Part shown: positions 26,001-32,270 of the stretch, one piece after another | How positions within the stretch are numbered: the stretch's first letter is position 1 | How the letters are laid out: every line of letters starts with the position of its first letter | From: Mactra quadrangularis | Lineage: Eukaryota > Mollusca > Bivalvia > Venerida > Mactridae | Reading direction: 5' to 3' | DNA length: 64,000 nt | NCBI GenBank assembly: GCA_025267735.1 | Contig: CM046307.1 | Span: 51,379,395-51,443,394 of the forward strand | Made by a program: the position numbers and the translations under genes | Notes under the pieces: generated by a model | What the model was told of the DNA's origin: nothing | The model's database searches: none | The model's input: only the letters and a program-made list of their open reading frames with translations

Positions 26001-27224
26001 AATGCATATGTTACATGAGTGTGTGATATACATGTAAAAGAACAGTCGCTAATGTAGTATTAATGTAATGAAACTTACATATCATATACACATGTATTTT
26101 ATTTATTATATCGCAGTTGTAGAGAAGGTTGATAACAGTGCCTCACTATATAGTAGATCAATACAAGGGCATCATGTGTGCTTACTAGTCAAATCTGTAA
26201 GTACATGTATTATATTGTCTGTTTGTCAAAGCTTGAATAATTTCACGGTGACTGAATGCATTGTTTTTGTACTGGCGGCATAATTATTATTAAAAAATAT
26301 CTTGACTAAAACATATCATACGGCATAAGCATCTTTACTCGGTCATAATACACACTTTCGGAAATTCATGAATGTATTATGACAATAAGTTTTAAGAAAC
26401 ACATTCACTGTGAAATTATTCATGTTTTGACAGTTGAGAAAAAACGAACTATACTCATATATTTCAACAACTGTTCAGTCTTACCTTAAAAACTGGTTAA
26501 TTTTTACCAGAAACTAGCTGATTTCTTACCAATAGGCCTACTTACTTGCCCTTCTGGAAGGAGCAACCATTTTTCTACTGGTCAAAGCTAGTTGGAAATG
26601 ACAACCATTCATACACATGAAGATGAAGGAGCAACTTTAAAAGTGACCATTTGCTTGATTCAATAAACTAGGGATTTTATATAACAGGGATTTGTAACGA
26701 TAAGTAAATGTAATAGATTTTTCATCAAATTTCACTGTTGTCGATATTATTTCAGTCCATATGGAAAACAAGTTTAAATAAAGATATTCTCATGAAATTT
26801 TTTTGTACCAGTACCATTCAAATTGACATAAATGTTAAGAAATGTGTTTCTAGATGATTTTGAGGTAAATTACGCTCACAGACAGTTTCACAAAATAGTG
26901 CATTTTCCCGCCGAGCTGCCATTTTTAGCCCCATTTTACATCACCTAAAGTCATATTTTCTGTCATAATTGCAACAATTTTTTGTCAAAAACTTCAAAAA
27001 CATTCACAAGTTGCTTGGAAGACATGTACAAAAACATAAATCAAGTTTTTAAACTCTGGAATAGTTTGTACAGCCTGCTTCAGCCAGTTACAGACAGTAT
27101 ATATATATTTTATTTATAATTTCAGAATAATGGAGAGCTAACAATAGATGGTAAATGTACAGAGGCCTCGTTGTTATCTAATATACTTAGTGATATAAAA
27201 ACATGTCTAACATCAGAATTGTAG
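1841..27224 (+). CDS. AP3D1: AP-3 complex subunit delta (C-terminal 760 residues, 19 exons; 5' part outside window)
   Basis: Large subunit of the AP-3 adaptor, which coats endosomal/TGN buds and sorts cargo to lysosome-related organelles. Joining 1841-2072, 2854-3008, 3716-3823, 5246-5309, 7367-7429, 10017-10098, 10735-10895, 12098-12174, 15387-15549, 16316-16477, 18326-18460, 19786-19950, 20883-20930, 21595-21732, 22361-22501, 24565-24650, 25191-25315, 26117-26196 and 27126-27224 gives one open frame; every junction is GT-AG and in phase. The first part matches the adaptin trunk end (LPGHIQSVYVQN, DLEVQER, FAGELNPVAPKAQKKVPVPE), the middle is an acidic/Lys-rich hinge, and the last ~230 residues match the delta ear (PPGVSNE, YSRSIQGHHVCLLVK, DGKC). 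Human AP3D1 is about 1150 aa, so roughly the first 450 residues are missing to the left. Identification is from family knowledge and very secure; exon edges are by eye. Confidence 0.95.
2439..2786. mobile_element. Tc1/mariner-like MITE (CAGTACCCACCAAAAG TIR), copy 1
   Basis: Inverted ends CAGTATCCACCAAAAGTTTG and CAAACTTAAGGTGGGTACTG bracket 348 bp without coding potential. Other copies at 29332, 31912 and 33913 have the same ends with TA on both sides; here the left TA is mutated. Confidence 0.8.
2854..3008 (+). CDS. AP3D1: AP3D1 exon (trunk/hinge boundary), window residues 78-129
   Basis: Acceptor TTCTAG before 2854, donor GTAGGT at 3009. It encodes the diagnostic run ELNPVAPKAQKKVPVPEG that ends the trunk. 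It leaves phase 2; the glycine codon is completed by the next exon. Confidence 0.93.
3028..3266. mobile_element. TIR MITE (TCTCAACTGTCAAA family), copy 1
   Basis: Inverted ends GTCCGTTTTTTCTCAACTGT and ACAGTTGAGAAAAAA, with subterminal ATAATTTTACGGTGACT / ACTGAAATTATTC. About 240 bp, no ORF. It starts ~20 bp past an AP3D1 donor. Other copies: 12615 (split by another element), 26217, 51990. Confidence 0.75.
3385..3640 (+). mobile_element. tRNA-derived SINE, family D, 5'-truncated
   Basis: B-box-like GGGTTCGATTCCC at about 3408, then TTCTTGAGCAAGAAATTTACC, which recurs in the copies near 34784 and 46084. The A box is not clear. The body (TGTACAAGATTGTAAAGTCG) resembles debris near 22260. Confidence 0.55.
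3716..3823 (+). CDS. AP3D1: AP3D1 exon (start of acidic hinge)
   Basis: Acceptor TTACAG before 3716, donor GTATGT at 3824. It reads LDLDSWINEPPSDSSDDDD and onward, matching the conserved LDLD-WINEP start of the delta hinge followed by an acidic, casein-kinase-like serine/aspartate stretch. Confidence 0.92.
3990..4755. repeat. Tandem ~145-bp repeat with GGGTCAAAGGTCAAGGTCA cores
   Basis: About five diverged units, each with AGGTTCACCAAATTTTATG-like sequence and GGGTCAAAGGTCAAGGTCAC; cores lie near 4158, 4302, 4433, 4581 and 4722. The left part has GTCTGTCTGTCCGTCCGT. Short ORFs on both strands here are by-products of the repeat. Confidence 0.75.
5246..5309 (+). CDS. AP3D1: AP3D1 exon (hinge)
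   Basis: Short exon: acceptor TTTTAG before 5246, donor GTACTG at 5310. It reads SFYASETKQKVVEPSPEDLQK after a split Arg codon. Weakly conserved sequence; accepted because both junctions keep frame with the neighbours. Confidence 0.85.
5310..7017. other. AP3D1 intron, mostly unrecognised
   Basis: AT-rich intron. A palindrome with CAAGATTCTCGAT / ATCGAGAATCTT arms is at about 6729-6764. Repeated GCGGACCAG words occur near 5720-5745 and 6187. No exon-like segment seen. Confidence 0.45.
7018..7290 (+). mobile_element. Degenerate tRNA-derived SINE, family B-like
   Basis: AGGTTTGATTCCCAGACG followed by TGTGGAGTTAGGTCATGAAAT parallels the family B body (GATTCCCGGGC ... CGTGGAGCTTGGTCATGAAA) seen at 19498 and 46565. 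The head is decayed. Confidence 0.45.
7367..7429 (+). CDS. AP3D1: AP3D1 exon (hinge), 21 codons
   Basis: Acceptor TTGTAG before 7367, donor GTAAGA at 7430. It reads ARDQRMAEQEHNPMYLKGSS and one further Ser; the RK.EQ.NNP-Y-K pattern is recognisable in vertebrate delta. A 2-kb 27-bp minisatellite begins about 45 bp past its donor. Confidence 0.9.
7470..9478. repeat. 27-bp minisatellite, ~70+ copies, in an AP3D1 intron
   Basis: Direct tandem repeat of about 2.0 kb with the unit CCATTGAACTG + TAGTCTTGGTCAAGTA (27 bp). Variants form blocks: GTACTGTAGTC units at 7560-7760; a 54-bp dimer alternating GTACC and GAACC at 8051-8215; shortened units with TATTCTTGACCATTG near 8030, 8240 and 8310; ATCATGAAACTG units dominate 8580-8830. 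Because 27 is divisible by 3, all frames repeat as 9-residue units, giving open frames on both strands (349 codons on minus, 8217-9266). It lies wholly between two AP3D1 exons; I read it as non-coding intron. Confidence 0.93.
10017..10098 (+). CDS. AP3D1: AP3D1 exon (hinge domain)
   Basis: Acceptor TTCTAG before 10017, donor GTATGT at 10099. It encodes IPVTEIDLNVPLHVPG, corresponding to the conserved IPVVQIDLSVPLKVPG-type block of the delta hinge domain. Confidence 0.92.
10132..10324. repeat. Interspersed repeat, CCGTC-containing
   Basis: ACCACTAGTGATGGGGGGCT followed by a TTCCGTCTGCCCCC-type low-complexity stretch. It resembles the CCGT-bearing repeats at 30593 and 43150. Boundaries uncertain. 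Confidence 0.4.
10325..10578. mobile_element. MITE with CAGTGCCCTC TIR
   Basis: Inverted ends CAGTGCCCTCTAAAAGTTTT and AAGAACTTTTGGAGGGCACT(G). About 254 bp, AT-rich, no ORF. The ends resemble the CAGTACCCACCAAAAG family, so they may share a transposase (inference). A lone right-end-like arm sits at 25138-25165. Confidence 0.65.
10735..10895 (+). CDS. AP3D1: AP3D1 exon (hinge, poly-lysine and acidic)
   Basis: Acceptor TTATAG before 10735, donor GTATGT at 10896. It reads MSASDKYMQMDNDERRKK into a long lysine run and then DDSDDDD. The A-rich purine tract behind the lysine run is a possible slippage site. A MITE with a 6-bp target duplication starts 17 bp past the donor. Confidence 0.9.
10913..11342. 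mobile_element. MITE with CCAGACATT ends and 6-bp TSD
   Basis: Ends CCAGACATTCCGAAAAGTG / CACTTATCAAAATGTCTGG bracket 430 bp; the flanks are TTTATA at 10907-10912 and 11343-11348 (perfect). The interior repeats TTCGGTCCAGT and its complement. It inserted 17 bp past an AP3D1 donor. Confidence 0.7.
11575..11902 (-). mobile_element. tRNA-derived SINE, family B, full-length copy
   Basis: Minus-strand head GCCCGCCTAGCTCAGTTGGT (A box) with B box GGATTCGATTCCCGGGC, then GTGGAGCTTGGTCATGAAAT, GGGCAGTTGTCAGTCACTGA and a TAGCCTTTGC-type block. It resembles a tRNA gene at the 5' end only; the long body marks it as a SINE. Confidence 0.82.
12098..12174 (+). CDS. AP3D1: AP3D1 exon (hinge)
   Basis: Acceptor TTACAG before 12098, donor GTAAGT at 12175. 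It reads GANTMSDHEDGAGDELYKKL then DINLDE, matching the LDIDLDKPL block of other delta subunits. Confidence 0.9.
12615..14186. mobile_element. TIR MITE (TCTCAACTGTCAAA family), copy 2, split by a pogo-like element
   Basis: Left half 12615-12757 and right half 14086-14186 are collinear with the intact copy at 26217 and are separated by a 1.3-kb element. Ends GTCCGTTTTTTCTCAACTAT and TTTTGACAGTTGAGAAAAAT. Confidence 0.8.
12758..14085. mobile_element. Pogo/Tigger-like non-autonomous DNA transposon
   Basis: Ends CAGTAAAAACCCTCTAAACC and GGTTTAGAGGGGTTCCATTG, flanked by TA on both sides. Subterminal CCGGTTTGGAGAGG / CCGGTTTAGAGGG repeats. Comparison with intact copies of its host MITE gives the empty site, confirming a TA duplication. 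No transposase ORF in 1,328 bp. The CAGT...CTCTAAACCGG ends are typical of pogo-group Tc1/mariner elements (family knowledge). Confidence 0.8.
14633..15305. mobile_element. PIF/Harbinger-like MITE
   Basis: Ends GGCCGGTATTCCATTTATAC / GTATAGATGGAATACCAGCC, with TTA direct repeats at 14630-14632 and 15306-15308. The interior contains repeated GTGAGCGTGAAAC and complementary words. 673 bp, no transposase. The 3-bp TTA duplication and GG-start fit PIF/Harbinger. Confidence 0.72.
15387..15549 (+). CDS. AP3D1: AP3D1 exon (hinge, Lys-rich)
   Basis: Acceptor TTTCAG before 15387, donor GTAAAA at 15550. It begins PLKPEEILPVRTHRVVS, matching the conserved PL..SE.LP.-HR block, and ends in mixed Lys/Glu sequence. 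A short TA-flanked MITE starts 22 bp past the donor. Confidence 0.9.
15572..15747. mobile_element. Short TA-flanked MITE
   Basis: CAGTATAACCTCTGCAGTGT at the left and GAGAGATTGTACTG at the right, with TA on both sides and a second internal ACCTCTGCAGAGTGACAACC block. 176 bp, 22 bp past an AP3D1 donor. Probably a pogo-group derivative. Confidence 0.6.
15773..16120. repeat. Interspersed repeat, unclassified
   Basis: ATTTTTAGCCGGATTTTTCA, then GGTGGGGTAGGCAGGCAGAC and a long AT-rich tail ending TTATTGTCAGATCTTTATG. The layout resembles repeats common in bivalve introns. Low confidence in the limits. Confidence 0.35.
16316..16477 (+). CDS. AP3D1: AP3D1 exon (hinge), phase 0-0
   Basis: Acceptor TTATAG before 16316, donor GTATAT at 16478. 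54 codons, starting KKHKKKTKRVEEENTGG. Length is divisible by 3 with phase 0 on both sides, so skipping would keep frame. Confidence 0.87.
16655..17232. repeat. Interspersed repeat with three ~171-bp internal units
   Basis: Head GCTTGACTTTTCGAAGAAAA...ATACTGTCACCC, then three units starting near 16724, 16895 and 17067 (AATCAAGGTTAAAG ... GGAATACTTATTCATCATCA ... GCCCCTTTTTTACTTAG), and a tail TGCTGTCTCCTCTGACAGCT. No coding potential. Confidence 0.7.
17487..17625. repeat. Long near-perfect palindrome (fold-back element)
   Basis: Left arm GTTACACAGTCAGTTACTGA... through CGGTGTGATACCGGGTCAGT and right arm the near-exact reverse complement, ending at 17625; arms ~55-60 bp around a ~20-bp centre. 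Immediately to the right (17628-17810) a second inverted pair has ATTTATCTTACC outer arms. Could extrude as a cruciform or hairpin RNA. Confidence 0.8.
17911..18265. mobile_element. hAT-like MITE (CAGGGCTCGA TIR)
   Basis: Ends CAGGGCTCGAATTT / AAACTCGAGCCCTG. Flanks are TATATGAT (17903-17910) and TGTATGAT (18266-18273), a 7/8 match. The interior repeats GCTTGCAATTTTC. No transposase. It ends 60 bp before an AP3D1 acceptor. Confidence 0.72.
18326..18460 (+). CDS. AP3D1: AP3D1 exon (hinge, DFWL motif), phase 0-0
   Basis: Acceptor TTTTAG before 18326, donor GTATAA at 18461. 45 codons starting MNDLDFWLTNKTDDEPKKEE. The DLDFWL peptide is hydrophobic inside an otherwise charged hinge, so it is a candidate short linear motif (inference). 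Symmetric exon; could be a cassette. Confidence 0.85.
18771..18965 (+). mobile_element. SINE family A, 5'-truncated copy
   Basis: Lacks the tRNA head; starts near ACCTCGGAGTATACCC and continues with GGAGAAGTTTCCAGCCTTGT, GTGAGTACTGGTTATAGACA and AGGAAAGCTGGGTTAGGT. Confidence 0.75.
19490..19743 (+). mobile_element. SINE family B, 5'-truncated copy
   Basis: Starts inside the tRNA head (B box GAGTTTGATTCCCGGGCA), then CTTTCGTGGAGCTTGGTCAT, GGCAGTTGTCAGTCACTGAC and the tail GTTGCTACGGCGTTAAACCC with AACAAACAAACAAA. It ends 42 bp before an AP3D1 acceptor. Confidence 0.8.
19786..19950 (+). CDS. AP3D1: AP3D1 exon (hinge, Lys-rich), phase 0-0
   Basis: Acceptor TTTCAG before 19786, donor GTATCT at 19951. 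55 codons: a lysine-rich run followed by a Ser/Thr-rich segment. No strong conservation; accepted on splice sites and phase. Confidence 0.85.
19990..20625 (-). mobile_element. SINE family B copy, interrupted by a MITE
   Basis: Body at 19990-20226 (minus) and the tRNA head (read on plus as ACTAACTGAGCTAGCTGGGC) resuming at 20592. The gap is exactly filled by the TTCGGAAC-family MITE, with direct repeats GCCACCAACTCA / GCCACTAACTGA on its two sides. Confidence 0.75.
20227..20591. mobile_element. MITE, ATTCGGAACNCCTCG family, copy 1
   Basis: Ends ATCGAAACACCTCAACCTTT / AAAGGCCAAGGAGTTCTGAA(T), ~365 bp, with interior CACCGGTAG, TTGTTTACTT and CTACCTACGCGAGACGAAGC shared with the copies at 51287 and 54532. 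~12-bp imperfect flanking duplications. Inserted inside a SINE. Confidence 0.75.
20883..20930 (+). CDS. AP3D1: AP3D1 exon (start of ear), 16 codons
   Basis: Acceptor TTTCAG before 20883, donor GTGAGT at 20931. It reads PMSSYKQLAENATLKL, corresponding to the SSY-LLAEN--VKM start of the delta ear. Very short, but conserved. Confidence 0.9.
21595..21732 (+). CDS. AP3D1: AP3D1 exon (ear)
   Basis: Acceptor TTTCAG before 21595, donor GTATGT at 21733. It begins TCETRANVQRTDQIVLSVVF and encodes the first beta strands of the appendage domain. Phase 0 on both sides. Confidence 0.92.
21790..22330. repeat. SINE debris
   Basis: GAGATTTGAACCAACGACCT near 21812 reads on the minus strand as a tRNA B box, and TGTACAAAATTGTAGTCAGC near 22270 resembles the family D body at 3550. 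Boundaries and families cannot be resolved by eye. Confidence 0.4.
22361..22501 (+). CDS. AP3D1: AP3D1 exon (ear)
   Basis: Acceptor ATATAG before 22361, donor GTTTGT at 22502. It encodes VPFVLPPGVSNEGQFAFSVE, which matches the vertebrate ear almost residue for residue. Phase 0 on both sides. Confidence 0.93.
22584..22876 (+). mobile_element. SINE family A, full-length copy
   Basis: Head ACCCGGGTCTATAGCGCAAT with B box TGGTTCAAATCCCA, body GGAGAAGTTTTCGGCCTTGT, GTGAGTACTGGTTAAAGACA, end GGCGTTAACTCAAATAAATA with a short AAAT tail. Confidence 0.85.
23150..24101. mobile_element. Pogo/Tigger-like non-autonomous element
   Basis: Ends CAGTCCAACCTGTGAACAAC / GTTAGCACAAGTTGGACTG with TA on both sides; subterminal GGCCTTTGTTCACAGGTGGCC-like repeats (shortened here) recur at both ends. 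952 bp with no transposase. Confidence 0.75.
24183..24374 (-). mobile_element. tRNA-derived SINE, family C
   Basis: Minus-strand head TGCCGCCGTGGCGTAATGGT with B box GGGTTCGAAACCC, followed by TGTCGGCCTCGTGGTAGGGT and GTACTGGTGATAGAAAAGTG. The body shares the GTACTGGT-ATAGA core of family A although the tRNA head differs. Confidence 0.8.
24565..24650 (+). CDS. AP3D1: AP3D1 exon (ear)
   Basis: Acceptor CTACAG before 24565, donor GTAAGA at 24651. It reads TEEGSTHDKLDFRVEIPCSA and onward, matching the EGATHEKLDFRL block of the ear. Confidence 0.93.
25138..25165. mobile_element. Lone MITE arm
   Basis: AAGAACTTTTGGAGGGCCCT resembles the right end of the element at 10325-10578; no matching left end was found nearby. 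Confidence 0.4.
25191..25315 (+). CDS. AP3D1: AP3D1 exon (ear)
   Basis: Acceptor TTTCAG before 25191, donor GTAAGA at 25316. It encodes PDFASVLGSGDLTEKS through LLRICFFNHFK, the penultimate part of the ear. Confidence 0.92.
25425..25587 (+). mobile_element. SINE family C, 5'-truncated copy
   Basis: Starts at GCAGGTCATACCCTATACAT and continues GAGTTGTCGGTCTCGTGGTA, GTACTGGTGATAGAAAAGTT, AATACGACGTT, and an A-rich tail. Confidence 0.78.
26117..26196 (+). CDS. AP3D1: AP3D1 exon (ear)
   Basis: Acceptor TCGCAG before 26117, donor GTAAGT at 26197. It encodes VVEKVDNSASLYSRSIQGHH then VCLLVKS, the most conserved block of the ear. A MITE copy starts about 20 bp past the donor. Confidence 0.94.
26217..26454. 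mobile_element. TIR MITE (TCTCAACTGTCAAA family), copy 3
   Basis: GTTTGTCAAAGCTTGAATAA with TTCACGGTGACTGAATGC at the left and GTGAAATTATTCATGTTTTG with ACAGTTGAGAAAAAACGAAC at the right. Intact interior; used here as the empty-site reference for copy 2. Starts ~20 bp after an AP3D1 donor. Confidence 0.78.
27126..27224 (+). CDS. AP3D1: AP3D1 last exon with stop codon
   Basis: Acceptor TTTCAG before 27126; stop TAG at 27222-27224. It reads NNGELTIDGKCTEASLLSNI and ends LTSEL. It matches the VDGKCSDSTLLSNLL end of vertebrate delta, so the C terminus is complete. Confidence 0.94.
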   Translation, partial: NNGELTIDGKCTEASLLSNILSDIKTCLTSEL

Positions 27225-28326
27225 CATTCACGATATTATTTATATACATAGATAATATTGTACTAGAGGGACCAGGAACTTTGTATAAAAAATCATAAAA
27301 AACAATTTTTTTGCCTACCTATATTTGTTCATATTAATGTGTTACCTATGTTGTATAAAATGTTCTGTCCAGTTCTAACATATAGACTACATTACTTGTG
27401 TATATATGTGTATGCACTGTATAAAGATTTACTATTCTTTTATGCTTTATAGTGAAATGTGATGTTTTAAGATGAAAACGTAAAAATTTATATTTTCATT
27501 ATATTGAAAATATAATGTCTAAGTGACATCATTTTAAAAGATCAACAATGTCATCTCAGAGAAGAAATTATGTCACGTTGTACTATGTGTAAAAGATATC
27601 ACTTACAGAACACAGAAAAAAAACATGAGAGAAAGAATATTTGTCATTTTTGGAAAAGAGATTGTTTTATTTGTACTTAAATTATGAACTGTATTTTCAC
27701 TTTTGGGTTCAGCACTCTTGAATATTTGTTTTCCGTGTTCATTTGGTGAAATAAAAAAATTTTGTTAAACAAACCAAATTTGAAAAATATCCTCTACTTT
27801 TAAAAAACACGGGAATATGATAAAAAGATATGCAGTTTCTTGCAAAGGAAATGCCCTCATACTGTGAAAATAAAGTGATAGATATTCTATACTATTCTAC
27901 CTGTGCAATGATAATAGTGTGCTATAATTTATATGTATTACATGATCATTTATCATACTTAACAAAAATTGTAAGTACCCTGATTTCCGTAAATAAGCAG
28001 ACGCCAGTATGGTCCTATACACATTTCCATTATTGATCAAACATAAACATTGAAAAATGAAATTTCATACAATATGGAAATGGTGGTACGTAGAAGTTTT
28101 GTTAAATATATACTCGTATATTAATATTTTGTGAACAAAGTTTCTGTTAATATTTTGAATGTTAGAGTTGTTTGATTCTTGTTTATGTTTGACTTTATGT
28201 TAATGCTATAGATAATATATGGTTGTGTAGATGTATTGCAGCTTTAGAATGTGGAGAGAGTGCTGTATGTTGTCTCATTTCGATTACCGAAATAGTTGAG
28301 ACATTTTTAGAAGGTTTAACATTGTA
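27225..28326 (+). other. AP3D1 3' UTR and downstream sequence
   Basis: AT-rich DNA after the AP3D1 stop with no coding signal. An AATAAA at 27750-27755 is a plausible poly(A) signal, giving a 3' UTR of roughly 550 bases. The rest up to the pogo-like element is featureless to my eye. Confidence 0.5.
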
Positions 28327-29203
28327 CAATAAAGTCCCACTATTAGGAACTTCATAATCTATGGTCTTAACAGTTGACCGTGTTTCTTCTCAAATTTAGC
28401 ATTTGGGACTTAACAAACAAGATGAAAAAAAATGAAATTCGCTAAAAATACGATTTTTCATGCTTACACATCATTTGTATCAAAATTAGACCAAAAAACG
28501 AACTTTTTTCATTTTTGGAAATTTTTCATTAACCCTTTACTGGTTGCGACATGTGTGAAAAGTAGCCATTTTTTCACCATTACGCGCAAGGGCTATTTCA
28601 AGATGCTCTAATTTCATTATTAATTATCATACAGATATGCAACTTGGCCTAGTTATTACCTGGGTGAATGTCTTTCAGAAAAACCAAGTTGAGCCCCCAT
28701 TGCCATGGCAATGCTGGGGCGGAGCAAAAACGGCAAAAAATGCAATTTTCGCTCTTTTTCTACCCCACATTTGCTCTTCAAATATTTTCCAAAATTGAGG
28801 TCTAAAGTGCCAGGTCTTTTCAGATACTGAAAACGTGATTTCTTATCAGCATTTGGCGCAATTTCTCTGCACTCAATGACCCTGATTTTTTTTGGTGATG
28901 AGGGGAGCTGCGCCCCCTTCAAACCCCAGCAACAAAGGGGGGCACATCCCCCCTTCGGAACCCCCCTGAGACATCTTTTTGTGAGGGAGGCGCGCGAAAA
29001 AAATCTCATTTTTGGGGACAACTATCCTTAAGTGAAATTCACTTATTCCAGTTAAAAAACACCATTTTCAAGGCTGTGGCAGCCATTTTGGAGGGGGGGG
29101 TCTAGACACGTAAAAATGTGGGATTGAGCGGTTAAGGGTTAAGTTGTCAAAAATTACATGATTGTCCAATAATGATGGTGGTCTCGATACTGGAACTTTA
29201 TTG
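28327..29203. mobile_element. TA-flanked DNA transposon, non-autonomous (CAATAAAG ends)
   Basis: CAATAAAGTCCCACTATTAG at the left and CGATACTGGAACTTTATTG at the right, with TA on both sides. 877 bp. A 121-codon minus-strand ORF inside is low-complexity and has no recognisable domain. Confidence 0.6.
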
Positions 29204-29331
29204 TATTATGATTTTGATGAATTTTACAGAAAAATAAATGAAACATACAACAGGGTAGATTTAAAACAAGAATTTAGTTATTTTTTAGTTCATATAATAT
29301 TTGTAATGTGATTTGTGATTAAAGATAACTA

Positions 29332-29486
29332 CAGTACCCACCAAAAGTTTGGAGACAAAGGAAATTTACTACAATTCTTGAATTAATCTAAAAAGCATTT
29401 CAAAATGTACAGTTGTTAAATTTTAGATAAAAGCTATTCAATAGGGCTTCAAAGTTATAATGTCTCCAAACATTTGGTGGGTACTG
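29332..29486. mobile_element. Tc1/mariner-like MITE (CAGTACCCACCAAAAG), copy 2, 155 bp
   Basis: Perfect 23-bp-class inverted ends (CAGTACCCACCAAAAGTTTG / CAAACATTTGGTGGGTACTG) with TA on both sides; an internally deleted form of the ~360-bp copies. Confidence 0.85.
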
Positions 29487-31356
29487 TATGTATGTTTGTA
29501 TGTGAAGCATTCTATTGTTTAATCAGCAATTTGTTAAAATGAAATATTCTCATTTGTTATGTAAGTTTTGTCTGGTCTGAACGATTTTTAAGAAATTAAT
29601 GTTTATTCTTTTTCTATAGAAAAAAACTTAAATTGTTTTATTTCTATCAACTTAGATGTTATGCTCCATTTGGGAGTCTGTTTGGTTTAATAGTCCATTA
29701 GTTAGTCTGTCATAGTTTTACTGAGGTGTGGAATTTTGATTTTTTTCCGTTTGTCCACCGATAAGTATCAAAATGCCCTTGTCCAGATGTGTGCAATACT
29801 GTAACTATATTTACAACTAAAACATATTACTCGTCCATGGACAAGAGAGATGGAAATATTTACTTGTCCACAGACTTTAGTCTGACATAGGAATTCCACA
29901 CTCATGTTTTAAATTCATAATTAATAATTTGATCACAGTTTGGAATCATATGACTCTTCTCGTCTTAATGAAAAAAATTGACACACTGTTTCAAAATCAT
30001 ATAAAAAGCTCACATTACCTTCTAATGATAAATATGAAACACACACTTGGAGGAAAATCCAACAATAAGCATAGCTCATATTGGTAAAGTCAATTATTAG
30101 TGTACACTGTTTATGTTATATATATTTTGTTTATCATGCCAAAGATGTTTATTTACCAAATTTTTTAAATCATATACATTGTATCTCATTGTTATTATAG
30201 ACCCAATCTCTCTTAAAAATACGGTATGTCCGATATTTGTTGTACATCTTATCAAGTTAATATATTGTTATTTTTTATCTATAAGAAATACAGTGATGTT
30301 CCACTATTGTGACCATCAAAACTGGTGATCTTAATAGTATAGTGGTTTTAATTTAGAGTACTTTTTTTCAAAATATGCTTTTTGGTTGTCAAAAAAGCAT
30401 ATTTTTGCAATGACCAAGGTTGTCAGGTTGTCTATATAGGGGAAATTTACTGTATTTGATGTATCTTGCCCCTAACATTGAAATTGTCATAAATGAAGCT
30501 TAAATAAATTAAGTGTATAGTAGTACATGTACATGTACTTCAATTGTGAAATAATTACTTTTTTGTATGAATGATTGATTTAAAACAATTTATTATACCC
30601 CCGCTTCGAAGAAGAGGGGGGTATACTGTTTTACCCTTGTCCGTGCGTGCGTCCGTCCGTCCGTCCGTCCGTTACAAAATTTAGTTTTCTCAGCAACTAT
30701 AACATGCAGCAGCCTAATACTTTGCATATTGCTTCATCCCATAGTCCCATGTGGTGTAAAGCGATTTCATGCTCCTTGCTCATCTACTTCCTGTTTGTCG
30801 CATATTTTTAGATTTTTGCAGGGGTATCACTAGTGAGCATTAGCTCACAGATTTACTTGTTTCATTGGTTGAGTGTTGTACTACCTGTAATTAAAGATGA
30901 TCATGATTATGTTTCCTAATTATGTTGTTATTTCTTTAATCTTGTTCTGTTGTTATAGACATTTGTTGTTGTCAGTTCTTTTACAGGTCGTATTCTAGGT
31001 CATGCTTGTTTTTGTACTTTAAACAATGGATTTGTCCACTTCATAGGTGAATAAGGTAATACATGAAACAGCATTTTAATGATTTAAATATTTCACTTTG
31101 ATATTAAACCATTATTTTAAGTAGTGTTTATGCACATCATAAATTCCATATAATGATGTGTTTGAAAAATAAGCGTAAACTAATTAACCATAAATTTGTA
31201 AAAATAATTCACCCCTAAATATCAGTGTGTAATGAAACCGGCAATGTTTGTATACGCAATATTTACGTGGACGACCTGTACTTACTATCTTATAACTATA
31301 CTATCATGAAGCGCATGTAGTAATTGTATGAATGTCTGAAGAACAGCTTTAATATA
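29487..31356. other. Intergenic AT-rich DNA
   Basis: No coding segment. Holds the CCGT-type repeat listed separately at 30593; otherwise nothing recognised. Confidence 0.4.
30593..30850. repeat. Interspersed repeat with (CCGT)n
   Basis: Starts with a small hairpin (TATACCCCCGCTTC ... GGGGGGTATA), then five CCGT units near 30651-30673, then CAGCAACTATAACATGCAGC and a GAGCATTAGCTCAC end. Confidence 0.6.
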
Positions 31357-31602
31357 TAAGGGATGATCCAAAGTTACCAGGACTTTTACTCTCAAATGGC
31401 GAAAGACCTATTGCATCAAGATGAAATATAAATTTCAATGGGTAGAAGTTTTCAAGATTAGGCCTGGAATTAAGGATTTTTGTGTTATAGAATATGGTTA
31501 TTTTTCTACGTTGAAGCTGATAAAAAAAGGAATTTTCAGGAATTTGTAAATTTTGAACTTTCACTCCGTAACATGTTCCAAGTGTTTATGGATCATCCCT
31601 CA
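31357..31602. mobile_element. MITE with TRAGGGATGATCCA ends
   Basis: TAAGGGATGATCCA / TGGATCATCCCTCA with TA on both sides; 246 bp. A short minus-strand ORF spanning it is a by-product of the ends. Confidence 0.65.
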
Positions 31603-31911
31603 TACATGCATTATCTTAATGAACTAGGATGTATGCCTAATATACAATAGTTTGTTTAATAAAGTTGTCTGGGATGTTTAATAAAAAAAGTTGTCTGGGA
31701 CTTGTATTATTGTAATGTATTGTTATGAAAAAAACATCTTGTGATTATAATTGTTGATTGATATAATAATTGACTGTCTGTATTTAAATCATGCAATAAA
31801 ACATTCAAGTATCAATGTTATTGTTTGTATATATTAGGTTCTCTCTTTTCTCATGTAAAAAGTATTTCTTTCATGCTTCGCAGTGAAATGTGATGTTATT
31901 CCATAAATATA

Positions 31912-32270
31912 CAGTACCCACCAAAAGTTTGGAGACATATTCACTTTTTAGGCCAAGTGAATAGCTTTTAACTAAAATTTGATAACTGTTTTTTTTAAAT
32001 GCTTCTAAGTTTTGCTTCATTGTCTTTGGTTATCATTATAATGATAACTGAGACTTCAAAAATAGCATGAACGATTTGTTATAGAAAATAATTACAATAT
32101 CAGATGCTGAATCTTATGAAATGTTTTGCATTCATGCAATTTGTTTTCATTTTACCAAAAGATACTTAAATATACATTGTATTAAAAAAATATTGATTCT
32201 ACAAAAATAATCATCAAAATACAAGAATTGTTGTTCATTACTTTTGTCTCCAAACTTTTGGTGGGTACTG
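31912..32270. mobile_element. Tc1/mariner-like MITE (CAGTACCCACCAAAAG), copy 3
   Basis: CAGTACCCACCAAAAGTTTG / CAAACTTTTGGTGGGTACTG with TA on both sides. 359 bp; the interior matches copies 1 and 4. Confidence 0.88.

Noticed and set aside
28656..29021. 121-codon minus-strand ORF as a gene
   Set aside because: Lies inside a TA-flanked transposon-like element, has no recognisable domain and is low-complexity.
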